Below are positions 17,177 to 24,181 of a stretch of 27,393 nucleotides of DNA, piece by piece (the stretch's first letter is position 1; each line of letters opens with the position of its first letter). Below the pieces are notes generated by a model. The model was not told the origin of the DNA and ran no database searches. It saw nothing but the letters and a program-made list of their open reading frames with translations. This DNA is from an uncultured bacterium (GTDB taxonomy: Bacteria; Planctomycetota; Planctomycetia; Pirellulales; UBA1268): NCBI GenBank assembly GCA_937959175.1, contig CALGAS010000617.1, forward strand, positions 1 through 27,393, given 5' to 3'. A program made the position numbers and the translations under genes.

Positions 17177-17334
17177 GAACGATCTCCACAGAAGAGGGCG
17201 ATCAGCGGCCGCATCTCCGCCAGCCGGAGACACAAGCGTTGACCGGTCAGCAACACGCTACCAGATCGCCGGACCGGCCGCTCTTGCCGGCCGCAGGCCT
17301 TCGGTACCACCGCATCTGCAGTGGCGGCCTCGGC

Positions 17335-18390
17335 TCACGGCAGGGCGACCGATTCACCGCCCGTGCGGGTGCTCAGGGCCCGCCAGACAGAAAGGTCGAT
17401 GTCGTTGCTGACCGCCTGCACCGAGGCATCCATCCGGGCCGCATTGACCACTCCCTGGTGGTAGCTTCTCGCGGTGATGGCAGCGAAGGTCCGGGCGGTC
17501 GCGCTCTTGCCCTCCTGCATCGAGTTGTAGTCGATGTCGTATTCCTGCCCGCCGCTTGCGAAGGGCACGCGGGTGTTGGGGGGAAAGGTCGTCGTAAAGC
17601 CCGTGTGATGGACGCGGCCGTCGGGCCACTCGGTATGGCCGGTGCAGGAGTTGGTGTCGGGGCCGAGCTTGGCCTGACCGCCGCCGGCGAGCCCGGCGAC
17701 CGCGGCAGGATCGGCGGGCGGATTGTTCGGAGGAAACCCGCTGCCCGGGTCAGACGTGTTTCGCATGTAGGGCGTGAAGGCCTTGACCTCCGCCGCGCAG
17801 AGCGTCTTGCTCATCCCGTCGGAAACCTGCCCCGCCTTGAGATGCGAGTTGGGAAAGAAGACGCCGTTGCCGCCGGCGCCGGTGGCGGGGTCATAGACGA
17901 ACCAGGTCCCGAAGTTGAAGCCGTAGTTGAGGGGATAGGTGAAGGGGCTGCCGTTCTTGATCCGCACCCGGTCGTTGGCCTCGCTCGGGCAGAGGAAGAC
18001 CGGGATCCTCGTCTGCGGTACGCCACTGAGAGCATTGACGCCCTTGTCGAAAGCTTCTTCGAGGCTGACCTTCACCGCGGCGGTCCCCTCCTCGATGAAG
18101 GGGAGGATCCGGCCGCTGATTCCCCAGGAGCCGTTGTTGTTGGCAAAGGTGGTGCCGGGAGTGTGGATCATGCTCGGCGGCAGCCGCCGCGTGGTGCTCT
18201 CGTAGACGAGCGTCGCCAGGGCCAGTTGCCGCAGGTTCGAGGAGCAGCTCATCCGCCGGGCCGCCTCGCGGGCCCCCTGCACCGCCGGCAGCAGAAGTCC
18301 GATCAGCGTCGCGATGATCGCAATCACCACGAGGAGTTCGACGAGCGTAAAGCCACGAGCAGCGGGCCGGCATCGAGGTCGAGTTGTCAT
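17335..18390 (-). CDS. DUF1559 protein with type IV pilin-like leader
   Basis: The 351-residue protein has a class III signal: basic start, cleavage after G13 before F14, then FTLVELLVVIAIIATLIGLLLPAV with glutamate at mature position +5. DUF1559 follows, with the hallmarks REAARRMSCSSNLRQLALA (41-59), FLCPSEA, HTGFTTTFPPN near the middle of the C-terminal half, and the GVVNAARMDASVQAVSNDIDLSVWRALSTR-type ending (here split across about 320-348). DUF1559 proteins are numerous in planctomycetes and are thought to be secretion-system pseudopilin-like surface proteins; their role is unproven. I chose ATG 18390 because the leader starts here and AAGG lies about 9 nt upstream. The frame is open for a further 185 codons, but that stretch covers non-coding repeats. 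Identification is very secure. Confidence 0.94.
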   Translation of the reverse strand: MTTRPRCRPAARGFTLVELLVVIAIIATLIGLLLPAVQGAREAARRMSCSSNLRQLALATLVYESTTRRLPPSMIHTPGTTFANNNGSWGISGRILPFIEEGTAAVKVSLEEAFDKGVNALSGVPQTRIPVFLCPSEANDRVRIKNGSPFTYPLNYGFNFGTWFVYDPATGAGGNGVFFPNSHLKAGQVSDGMSKTLCAAEVKAFTPYMRNTSDPGSGFPPNNPPADPAAVAGLAGGGQAKLGPDTNSCTGHTEWPDGRVHHTGFTTTFPPNTRVPFASGGQEYDIDYNSMQEGKSATARTFAAITARSYHQGVVNAARMDASVQAVSNDIDLSVWRALSTRTGGESVALP

Positions 18391-18652
18391 CGCGGAAAGC
18401 CTTCGTGAGGTGCTGTTGATGACGATACCTGGCCGAGCATCGTTTCTCGCGGTGAATCTTCCCGCAGCAGCCGGGGAAGTTTTCCGCACGGCCATGCAAA
18501 TGCGGGTAACGGAGCGGGGAAAAGCCCAACGGCCCGCCGGCGAGCCCGGGAGAAGTGTCAGTGGTTGTTTGGTCGTGAACGCGGATTGGGCGGGTTGGTG
18601 GTGGGGAGTTATCCGGGCTTCCGGGGGCAGGGAAGGCTCAACGGCCCGCCGT

Positions 18653-18674
18653 CCCCCCGGCTCGCGCCGGGGGG
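18653..18674. repeat. REP-like GC hairpin
   Basis: CCCCCCGGC and GCCGGGGGG form a perfect 9-bp stem around a TCGC loop, directly after the second copy of the 13-bp motif. It resembles the short dispersed palindromic (REP-like) elements found between genes in many bacteria, but only one copy is in the window, so dispersal cannot be shown here. Confidence 0.4.
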
Positions 18675-18679
18675 CTTCT

Positions 18680-18736
18680 ATGAGGAAGGGTCGATCGCAT
18701 GAGGAGGGGTCGATCGCATGAGGAGGGGTCGGTCGG
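18680..18736. repeat. 19-bp tandem repeat, three copies
   Basis: The unit ATGAGGAGGGGTCGATCGC is repeated head to tail at 18680-18698 (one mismatch), 18699-18717 (exact) and 18718-18736 (diverged at the end). It starts 5 bp after the GC hairpin. Confidence 0.8.
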
Positions 18737-18830
18737 GGGCACGCGCAGAAGCCGGGGAATCTTTGCGCCTCAGAGTGGGCGTGCAGTCGGCCGAGCGAGC
18801 ACCCTGTAGCAAAATCCCCCGGATTCGAGC

Positions 18831-18985
18831 ATGTCACCGCCGGCCCCGGCACCCCTTGAGCGTGTCCCCACCGACCCCGGCACCCCTCGAACGTGTCACC
18901 ACCGGCCTCGGCACCCCTCGAGCGTGTCCCCGCCGACCCCGGCACCCCTCGAGCGTGTCCCCGCCGGCCCCGGGACCCCTTGAGC
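18831..18985. repeat. 31-bp tandem repeat, five copies plus a partial sixth
   Basis: Five contiguous 31-bp units start at 18831, 18862, 18893, 18924 and 18955. They share a core of GTGTC-CC-CC, then CCCCGGCACCCCT and a C/T-GAGC end, with a handful of substitutions between copies. A truncated sixth copy runs from 18986 to the end of the gap at 19001, directly abutting the stop codon of the NtrC-type gene. A trace of an earlier, decayed unit may precede 18831. The period is not a multiple of three and there are no unique spacers. Confidence 0.9.
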
Positions 18986-19001
18986 GCCTGCCGGCCCCGG
19001 C

Positions 19002-20447
19002 TCAGTCGTCGATGCCGAGGGTCTTGAGCTTCGTGCGGAGGGTGGCCCGATCGAGGCCGAGGAGCTTGGCGGCGGCTGTCCGATTGCCGCCGGTGTGGGC
19101 CAGTGCCTCGCGGAGGAGGGTGCCTTCGAGCAACTGCACGGCCCGGTGATGGAGGTCGGGCTCAGGGAGTTCGGCAAACTCGTGGCGGGCGGCGGCCGAC
19201 CATTCTTTGACCGCCGCGGCCACGCGACCGGCCGCCGCGGCAAGCCCCGAGCCGCTGGCTGTCCCGGGTTGCTTGGCCGGCTGCGGGAGATGCTCGGGCC
19301 GCAGGGTGCCCCCTCGGGAGATGATCGCCGCATATTCAACGGCGTGCTTGAGTTCCCGCACGTTGCCAGACCAGGGACGCCCGCGGAGGGCCGCGAGGAA
19401 ATCGTCGGCCATGGCGGGCGGCGGGGCCGGGGGAGCCTGCCGCTGGCCGAGGCGGCCGGCGGCGTGGCGGGCCAGAAAATGACGGGCCAGCGGCTCGATG
19501 TCGTCGAGCCGGTCCGCCAGGGGTGGCATCCGGATCGGAAAGACCGTCAGCCGCTCGAAGAGATCCTCTCGAAAGCTGCCGGACGCGAGCAGTTCGCTCA
19601 GGTCAAGATTGGTGGCCGCGATCACCCGGACATCGACCCTTCGGGCGACCGCCTCGCCAACCCGGGTGACCTCGCCAGTCTCGAGCAACCACAGGAGCTT
19701 CACCTGGACATCGGGAGGCGCCTCCCCGATCTCATCAAGCAGGATCGTGCCGCCGGTGGCCAGTTCGAAGAGCCCGGCTCGCTCCGCGGTCGCCCCGGCA
19801 AAGCTGCCGGCTGCGTGGCCAAACAGTTCCGGCTCGATCACGCCGGGGGCGAGGGCGGCCAGGTTCGTGACCACCAGCGGCCGCTCCGAACGGGCCGAAT
19901 GCGCGTGGATCGCTCGGGCGACGAGATCCTTGCCCGTCCCCGGGGGCCCGCTGATCAGGACCGGCAGGTCGCTGGCGGCCACCAGGGCCACCTGCTTGAA
20001 GACCTCCTGCATCGGCGGTGAGGAGCCGATCAGCGTGGCCTGGTCGGGCGGCTCACTCGATTCGGCCGCCGGCTCGGCTCGCGGCTGGCCATCGGCCAGG
20101 CCGCGAGCCACCACCTCGGAGACCCGCTCGAGGTCGAACGGCTTGACGAGGTAGTCGAAGGCCCCGGCCTCGACCGCCCGTACCGCGGTGTCGAGGTCGC
20201 CGAAGGCGGTCATCACCACGACCGGAACATCCCCGCAAGCCGCCCGGAGCTCCGGCAGGGCGGCGATCCCGTCGCGGCTGCCGAGGCGGACATCGAGGAG
20301 AATCACCCGCGGATCAAAGCGGCCGGCCAGGTCGACCGCGGCGGGAATGTCGGCGGCCAGGGCCACCTCATGGCCGTCGTCTTCGAGCAGCTCCCGCAGG
20401 CTCCAGCTGATGGCAGCCTCGTCGTCGATCACCAGAATCCGGCTCAT
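19002..20447 (-). CDS. NtrC-type response regulator with altered GAFTGA motif
   Basis: The 481-residue protein has a receiver domain (about 2-118; acidic pair D8-D9, phosphoacceptor D52, T80, K102), an AAA+ sigma-54-activator domain (about 137-375) with Walker A GPPGTGKD (167-174), Walker B ILLDEIG (235-241) and FREDLFERL (292-300), and a C-terminal Fis-type helix-turn-helix (GGNRTAAAKLLGLDRATLRTK, split around 452-472). The loop that contacts sigma-54, normally GAFTGA, reads GSFAGA here (residues 214-219). This is unusual: the conserved threonine is alanine. I chose ATG 20447 with AGAGGA about 7 nt upstream; a GTG at 20450 directly abuts the kinase stop. It is almost certainly paired with the preceding kinase. 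Target genes are not evident; the DUF1559 gene lies downstream but beyond the repeat array. Confidence 0.92.
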   Translation of the reverse strand: MSRILVIDDEAAISWSLRELLEDDGHEVALAADIPAAVDLAGRFDPRVILLDVRLGSRDGIAALPELRAACGDVPVVVMTAFGDLDTAVRAVEAGAFDYLVKPFDLERVSEVVARGLADGQPRAEPAAESSEPPDQATLIGSSPPMQEVFKQVALVAASDLPVLISGPPGTGKDLVARAIHAHSARSERPLVVTNLAALAPGVIEPELFGHAAGSFAGATAERAGLFELATGGTILLDEIGEAPPDVQVKLLWLLETGEVTRVGEAVARRVDVRVIAATNLDLSELLASGSFREDLFERLTVFPIRMPPLADRLDDIEPLARHFLARHAAGRLGQRQAPPAPPPAMADDFLAALRGRPWSGNVRELKHAVEYAAIISRGGTLRPEHLPQPAKQPGTASGSGLAAAAGRVAAAVKEWSAAARHEFAELPEPDLHHRAVQLLEGTLLREALAHTGGNRTAAAKLLGLDRATLRTKLKTLGIDD

Positions 20448-20450
20448 CAC

Positions 20451-21869
20451 TCAATCCTCTCGAGGTGGCGACTCGCGATAGGACAGCGGCAGGCTGATGG
20501 AAAAGCGGGTTTTCCCATCCTGATGCCGCCAGGCAAGCCTACCGCCGTGTTCCTCCGCAACGGCCCGGGCCACGGCAAGTCCCAGCCCGATGCCCTCGGG
20601 CTTGCCGGTGACAAACGGCTCGTCGAGTGAATCGGCCAGATGGGCCGGCGGCCCGGGGCCGTCATCGTCGACGGCCAGTTCGAGCACGCCGTCGCGGGTT
20701 CGCGCCGAGAGCGTCACGCGGCCGTCGCGGCCCGCCGCGTCGATCGCGTTGACGACGAGGTTGACGATCGCCGCCCGCAACGCCTCCCGCCGCCCGGTGA
20801 AGCGGGGCATCTCGGCCGGCAGATCGCAGTCGAGGCCGACCCCGGCATGATCGCGGCGGGGTCCGGTCAGCTCGCTGACCTCCCGGACCAGGCCCACCAG
20901 GTCGATCGGGCCGGCGGGTGTCGTGTCGGGGCGTCCCAGGGCCAGCAGCCCCCGCACTTCCTCCTCGAGAATGTCGAGTTGCCGGGCGGCGACGACGAGG
21001 CTGTCATCACCCGCGGCCTCGCCCGCCGGGCAGCGGCGGCGGTGGAGGTCGATGGCCAGGCGGGCTCCGGTGACGGCGTTGCGGAGTTCATGGGCAAAGC
21101 CCGCTGCCAACTGGCCGAGAAGCCGCTGTCGTTCGCCGGCGACCAGCCGCGTGCGGAGTTCGGCCAGGGCGGTGCTGAGCTGATCGACGCCGTCGGCCAG
21201 CCGGCCGATGTCATCGCCGAGCTGCCGGCCGCGGCCGCCGACCGCCGAGAGCTTCTCTCCGAAGTGTCCGGTGGCGATCCGGGCCACGTGCCGCTCGATC
21301 CCGATTATCCGGCGGGCGAGCCGGCTGGTCGTGATCAGGCCAAGCGGAACGAGCACGGCCAGGGTCGCCGCGGCGACCGCCACGACCGGCCAGCTCACCT
21401 CGAGCGTGGTAAAGAGGAGGCTGCGAACGGGGGTCAGCACCAAGACTGTCTCCGGCCGCACGCCCCGCGACCGGGCCGTGCCGACGTGGTATCGGATACC
21501 ACCTGCCACAACGTTGTCGTCGAGACTGTCGGCGATCGCTGCCACACGACCAGCGGCCAAAACATCGCCGGGGAGGGTGCTGTAGCCCGCCTTTCGGGAG
21601 GCGGGATCCCAGAGCACGAACTCACTGCCGGTCAGCAATCGCAGCGTGTCGAGAATCTGGGGCGAGAGGGAGATCCTGGCCTCTTCCAGCGCGGCGGCCA
21701 CCTGCTTCTGGCTCCGCCGGGCGGCGGCCAGCGACCGCCGGGTCGCCAGGAAGGCGGCGAAGGCGACGTTGGCCACGACCGCCGCCAAGACAAGCCCGAC
21801 GACCGGGAGCACCAGCATTCGGAAGAGCGAGCGGCCGGGCGGGACGCGACCGGGCGTGAGAGCGGCCAT
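20451..21869 (-). CDS. Membrane-bound sensor histidine kinase (NtrB/AtoS-like)
   Basis: The 472-residue inner-membrane kinase has TM1 at about 15-42, an extracytoplasmic region of ~115 residues (43-157), TM2 at about 158-182 and a HAMP-like linker (183-235). The H-box is FAHELRNAVTG (H260) and the catalytic domain has VNLVVNAID (N-box), DDDGPG (G1, 401-406), EPFVTGK (F-box) and GIGLGLA (G2, 427-433). H260 would be autophosphorylated and pass phosphate to the adjacent regulator. In most kinases of this class the H-box continues HE-RNPL; here it is HELRNAV. The start is uncertain: ATG 21869 or an upstream TTG at 21881, both with weak ribosome-binding sites. It is divergent from the 160-residue secreted protein gene. 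The sensed signal is unknown. Confidence 0.92.
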   Translation of the reverse strand: MAALTPGRVPPGRSLFRMLVLPVVGLVLAAVVANVAFAAFLATRRSLAAARRSQKQVAAALEEARISLSPQILDTLRLLTGSEFVLWDPASRKAGYSTLPGDVLAAGRVAAIADSLDDNVVAGGIRYHVGTARSRGVRPETVLVLTPVRSLLFTTLEVSWPVVAVAAATLAVLVPLGLITTSRLARRIIGIERHVARIATGHFGEKLSAVGGRGRQLGDDIGRLADGVDQLSTALAELRTRLVAGERQRLLGQLAAGFAHELRNAVTGARLAIDLHRRRCPAGEAAGDDSLVVAARQLDILEEEVRGLLALGRPDTTPAGPIDLVGLVREVSELTGPRRDHAGVGLDCDLPAEMPRFTGRREALRAAIVNLVVNAIDAAGRDGRVTLSARTRDGVLELAVDDDGPGPPAHLADSLDEPFVTGKPEGIGLGLAVARAVAEEHGGRLAWRHQDGKTRFSISLPLSYRESPPRED

Positions 21870-21943
21870 GGCTGGATCCAAGATAACGGCCTAACGGGCC
21901 GACGCTGCCCTACGGGAGGATCCTCTCAGCCTACACCGGCACT

Positions 21944-21969
21944 GCCGGCATCGCCCGGGCGATACCGGC
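21944..21969. promoter_or_regulatory. 26-bp near-perfect palindrome in a divergent promoter region
   Basis: The arms GCCGGCATCGCCC and GGGCGATACCGGC match at 12 of 13 positions with no loop. The site lies between the divergent histidine-kinase gene and the 160-residue secreted protein gene, 75 bp from the former and 77 bp from the latter. Its symmetry and position suit a dimeric regulator's operator; a hairpin function is also possible. Confidence 0.45.
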
Positions 21970-22046
21970 CCACCGCGCTTGCTGCGGCGTGTTAAGGTTG
22001 GGGTGCGGTTCGGTTCCACTCGTCATCTGTCAGGGAGTATCTCGCC

Positions 22047-22529
22047 ATGCCAGCCCGCCTGTTCCTGGCTAGTCTCGTGGCTGCAGTTGTTTCCGGTTCG
22101 GCTGGGCCGGCAGCCGCCGAAAACGGATTCGGACTTGGCAACTGGGGCGGCAGCAGCATCTCAGTTGGGCGGGCCAACTTCTATGCCAACGGGCTGGTCT
22201 CCAATCGCGTCGGCCGGACGGAGTATTTCAACAACGGCCTTGTCGGCATGCGCTACGGCAACCTCACGCTCTACAACAATGGCCTCGTCTCGGGGCAGGG
22301 CCGGCGGAACACCTACTACAGCAATCTGGCCGTCGGTGTGCCGGTGCGACCGCAGACCGGCGGCCGCCCCGGCCTGACCGTTTACGGTGGCGGCTATCCC
22401 TATCCGCTTGGCCCAGGACCGAATCCCTTCGGTCCGGTGTCACGACAGCCCGTCGGGGCGGCCGCAGCCGGCAGAGCGGCAACGCCCTGGGCGACGACCC
22501 CTTGGTCGCGGACCCCCTGGGGCCGCTAG
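22047..22529 (+). CDS. Small secreted protein with a 15-residue repeat
   Basis: The 160-residue protein starts at ATG 22047 with GGGAG about 9 nt upstream. It has a signal peptide (MPARLFLASLVAAVVSGSAG, cleavage near AAAEN at residue 24-25). Residues 45-97 form three full copies and one partial copy of an exact 15-residue unit: F-Y-A-N-G-L-V-S at 45, Y-F-N-N-G-L-V-G at 60, L-Y-N-N-G-L-V-S at 75 and Y-Y-S-N-L-A-V-G at 90. Each full copy ends in a polar stretch with G/R-R/N. A degenerate copy may precede residue 45. The rest is proline-, glycine- and tryptophan-rich (TPWATTPWSRTPWGR, split, at the end). I recognise no family. The aromatic-N-N-G-L-V period suggests a short beta-solenoid or a surface-binding repeat; this is inference. 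Its stop overlaps the sulfotransferase-like gene's stop. Confidence 0.8.
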   Translation: MPARLFLASLVAAVVSGSAGPAAAENGFGLGNWGGSSISVGRANFYANGLVSNRVGRTEYFNNGLVGMRYGNLTLYNNGLVSGQGRRNTYYSNLAVGVPVRPQTGGRPGLTVYGGGYPYPLGPGPNPFGPVSRQPVGAAAAGRAATPWATTPWSRTPWGR

Positions 22530-23875
22530 TTCACCAGCCGGCCGGAGCCGCAGCGGCCGAGGATGCGGTCGCGGCTGGTGCGAATCACCCGCTCGATCTG
22601 TTTGCCCAGGCGGCGTCCTTCCCGGCTGAATCGCCGGAGCCAGGCCCGCGGTGTCGCCGCTGCGAATGGCGGCGGGGCGGATGACGTCGGGGCGGAGATG
22701 GGAGCAGGCGGTTCCGGCGAACGCGCCGCCCGGAGCAACGCTTCCTGCCGCCGCTGCACCTCTTTTGCGAGCCTTGCGGCGAGGGTCACGGCCTCGTGCC
22801 GAGACTCTTCCAGCAGGCGGCGGAGTTCCGCGATCTCTGCATGGCGATCGGCGGTGTGCGCCTGGAGTCCGACAATGAGGTCGTTGGCGTCCCGAAGATG
22901 CCCCTGGGAGGCGCGCAACTCTGCGGCGGCAGCGGCCCGGGCCTCGGACAGCGCGGCAGCATGGGCTGCGGCCTGAGCGTTGGCGTGGGCGGTTGTTTCG
23001 CTGGCTCGCACCTGGCAGTCGATCGCCCGGCGTTCTGCAGCGGCCGCCCGCTGCCACTCCCTGAGGGCGAACGAGGCCATCTGCCCCCGGGCCTCCGCCA
23101 GGGCCGGCAGCGATGATCGCGAGCCGGCCCGCGAGCGGAGATCGAGATAGAGATCGAAGGCCTCCTCGTCGGTGGCCGCCAGGAGCCCGGCGCGGGAGGA
23201 GTCAGGATCTTCGACCATCAGGCCGGGCTTAAACCGCGAGGATCCCCCGGCGGCCTCAACGCCGAAGACCTCGCAGAGCCGGCTGGCGAACCACTCTCGA
23301 TCAGCGGTCAGTTGGGCCGTTTCCACCAGCAGGCAGCGGTCCGGATGACGTTCATGAAAATCCCGGATCGCCTCATTGTATCGACGCCAGACCGCGATCG
23401 TCAGCGGGGGGTGAAGAGCGAAGGCAAGGTCGCCACGGCGGAAGAGTGAATCGATGACCTCCCATGGCCGTCGGAACAGCAGCAGGAAGCGGGCCTCGGG
23501 AACCGCCTCGGCCCAATGATCGAGAAAGAGCGTGGTTCGTGGCTCTTTCCAGCCCCAGGGGAGTCCCCGCGAGCGGCGGGCAGCGACCAGCCGCCGTGAT
23601 TCGGGCCAGACGGCCGGCGGAACGGAGATCTCCCGTTGGGCGGTGAAGCCATCGGTGCCCAGGCCGTTGGCTGCCAGGATGTGGCGGTGAAAGGCGAGAA
23701 TCTCGAGGTCTTCGAAATGGCCCTCGGGATTGCCCTCGCCTGGTCCCATCACGGCGTCGCCCAGATGAACGCCGCTGTCGGCCAGGATCGAAGCGGCCAG
23801 CGAGGTGCCGGAGCGATGCATCCCGGCGACGATGACGGCCGGTGGCACGGTGCTCTCCGAGGCGGTGACGCTCAT
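22526..23875 (-). CDS. Sulfotransferase-family protein with C-terminal coiled coil
   Basis: The 449-residue protein begins with a sulfotransferase-like domain (about 11-250). Visible are the PAPS 5'-phosphosulfate loop AGMHRSGTSL (17-26), GEGNPEGHFED (46-56), WGWKEPRT (107-114), and the 3'-phosphate region LLLFRRPWEVIDSLFRR (131-147). Residues about 260-385 form an alanine-, glutamate- and arginine-rich coiled coil, followed by a proline-rich linker and a basic tail (to 449). Such proteins occur in bacterial polysaccharide loci, where the enzyme half may sulfate a glycan; activity is inferred, not shown. The tail could oligomerise the enzyme or tether it. The ATG at 23875 is assumed; no ribosome-binding site is visible. 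It is divergent from the multidomain glycosyltransferase. Confidence 0.85.
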   Translation of the reverse strand: MSVTASESTVPPAVIVAGMHRSGTSLAASILADSGVHLGDAVMGPGEGNPEGHFEDLEILAFHRHILAANGLGTDGFTAQREISVPPAVWPESRRLVAARRSRGLPWGWKEPRTTLFLDHWAEAVPEARFLLLFRRPWEVIDSLFRRGDLAFALHPPLTIAVWRRYNEAIRDFHERHPDRCLLVETAQLTADREWFASRLCEVFGVEAAGGSSRFKPGLMVEDPDSSRAGLLAATDEEAFDLYLDLRSRAGSRSSLPALAEARGQMASFALREWQRAAAAERRAIDCQVRASETTAHANAQAAAHAAALSEARAAAAAELRASQGHLRDANDLIVGLQAHTADRHAEIAELRRLLEESRHEAVTLAARLAKEVQRRQEALLRAARSPEPPAPISAPTSSAPPPFAAATPRAWLRRFSREGRRLGKQIERVIRTSRDRILGRCGSGRLVN

Positions 23876-24181
23876 GGGCTTGGTGCACGCCAGTTGGGGG
23901 CAGCCGCGGATCGACGGCCGCTGAGGTGACTGGGCCCCGTTGAGTCCGGCGGCCTTTTGGGGGCGAGGTGATACCGAACATGCAGGTCTGGGGGAAAGGC
24001 CGCTTGGATGGGAAAGTTGGCGGCCTGGGAAGGCGAGGGCACCCTCGCAATCTGACCTTGCCCCGCTGGTGGCGGATCCCTAGCCTCCGCCCCAAACAAC
24101 GTCAGCCTCCAGAACCGCTCGGATGGGCCGCGTGGGGGGTGATTCACCAGCACAGTCTTTCGCATCGAAGGGGCGCGAGCG
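23876..24181. other. Divergent promoter region between sulfotransferase and glycosyltransferase genes
   Basis: These 306 bp separate two divergent genes and should hold both promoters. I found no convincing -35/-10 pair by eye. A 7-bp inverted repeat (24033-24048) is the only structured element I noticed. No small gene with a ribosome-binding site is apparent. Confidence 0.6.
24033..24048. promoter_or_regulatory. 7-bp inverted repeat in the divergent region
   Basis: GCGAGGG and CCCTCGC flank a 2-nt centre, giving a symmetrical operator-like site 157 bp from the sulfotransferase start and 133 bp from the glycosyltransferase start. It is short enough to be chance. Confidence 0.3.

Larger units (their letters stand above)
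18391..19001. other. Repeat-rich 611-bp gap between the NtrC-type and DUF1559 genes
   Basis: No convincing gene lies here. The gap contains, from left to right, a 13-bp motif (CAACGGCCCGCCG) present at 18527-18539 and again at 18639-18651, a 9-bp-stem hairpin, three 19-bp repeats and five 31-bp repeats, listed separately. The part nearest the DUF1559 gene should hold its promoter, but I could not identify one with confidence. Frames open across the gap encode arginine- and glycine-rich sequence whose repeats (31 and 19 bp) are not multiples of three, which argues against coding. Confidence 0.7.

Noticed and set aside
18391..18945. A 185-codon N-terminal extension of the DUF1559 protein
   Set aside because: It would place the pilin-like leader in the middle of the protein and translate through 19-bp and 31-bp non-coding repeats. 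The leader and ribosome-binding site support the start at 18390.
18680..18985. CRISPR array
   Set aside because: Repeats are directly abutting with no unique spacers, and no cas gene is near.
20640..21995. Long plus-strand frame opposite the histidine kinase gene
   Set aside because: The minus strand encodes a complete kinase with all boxes; this frame has no motif.
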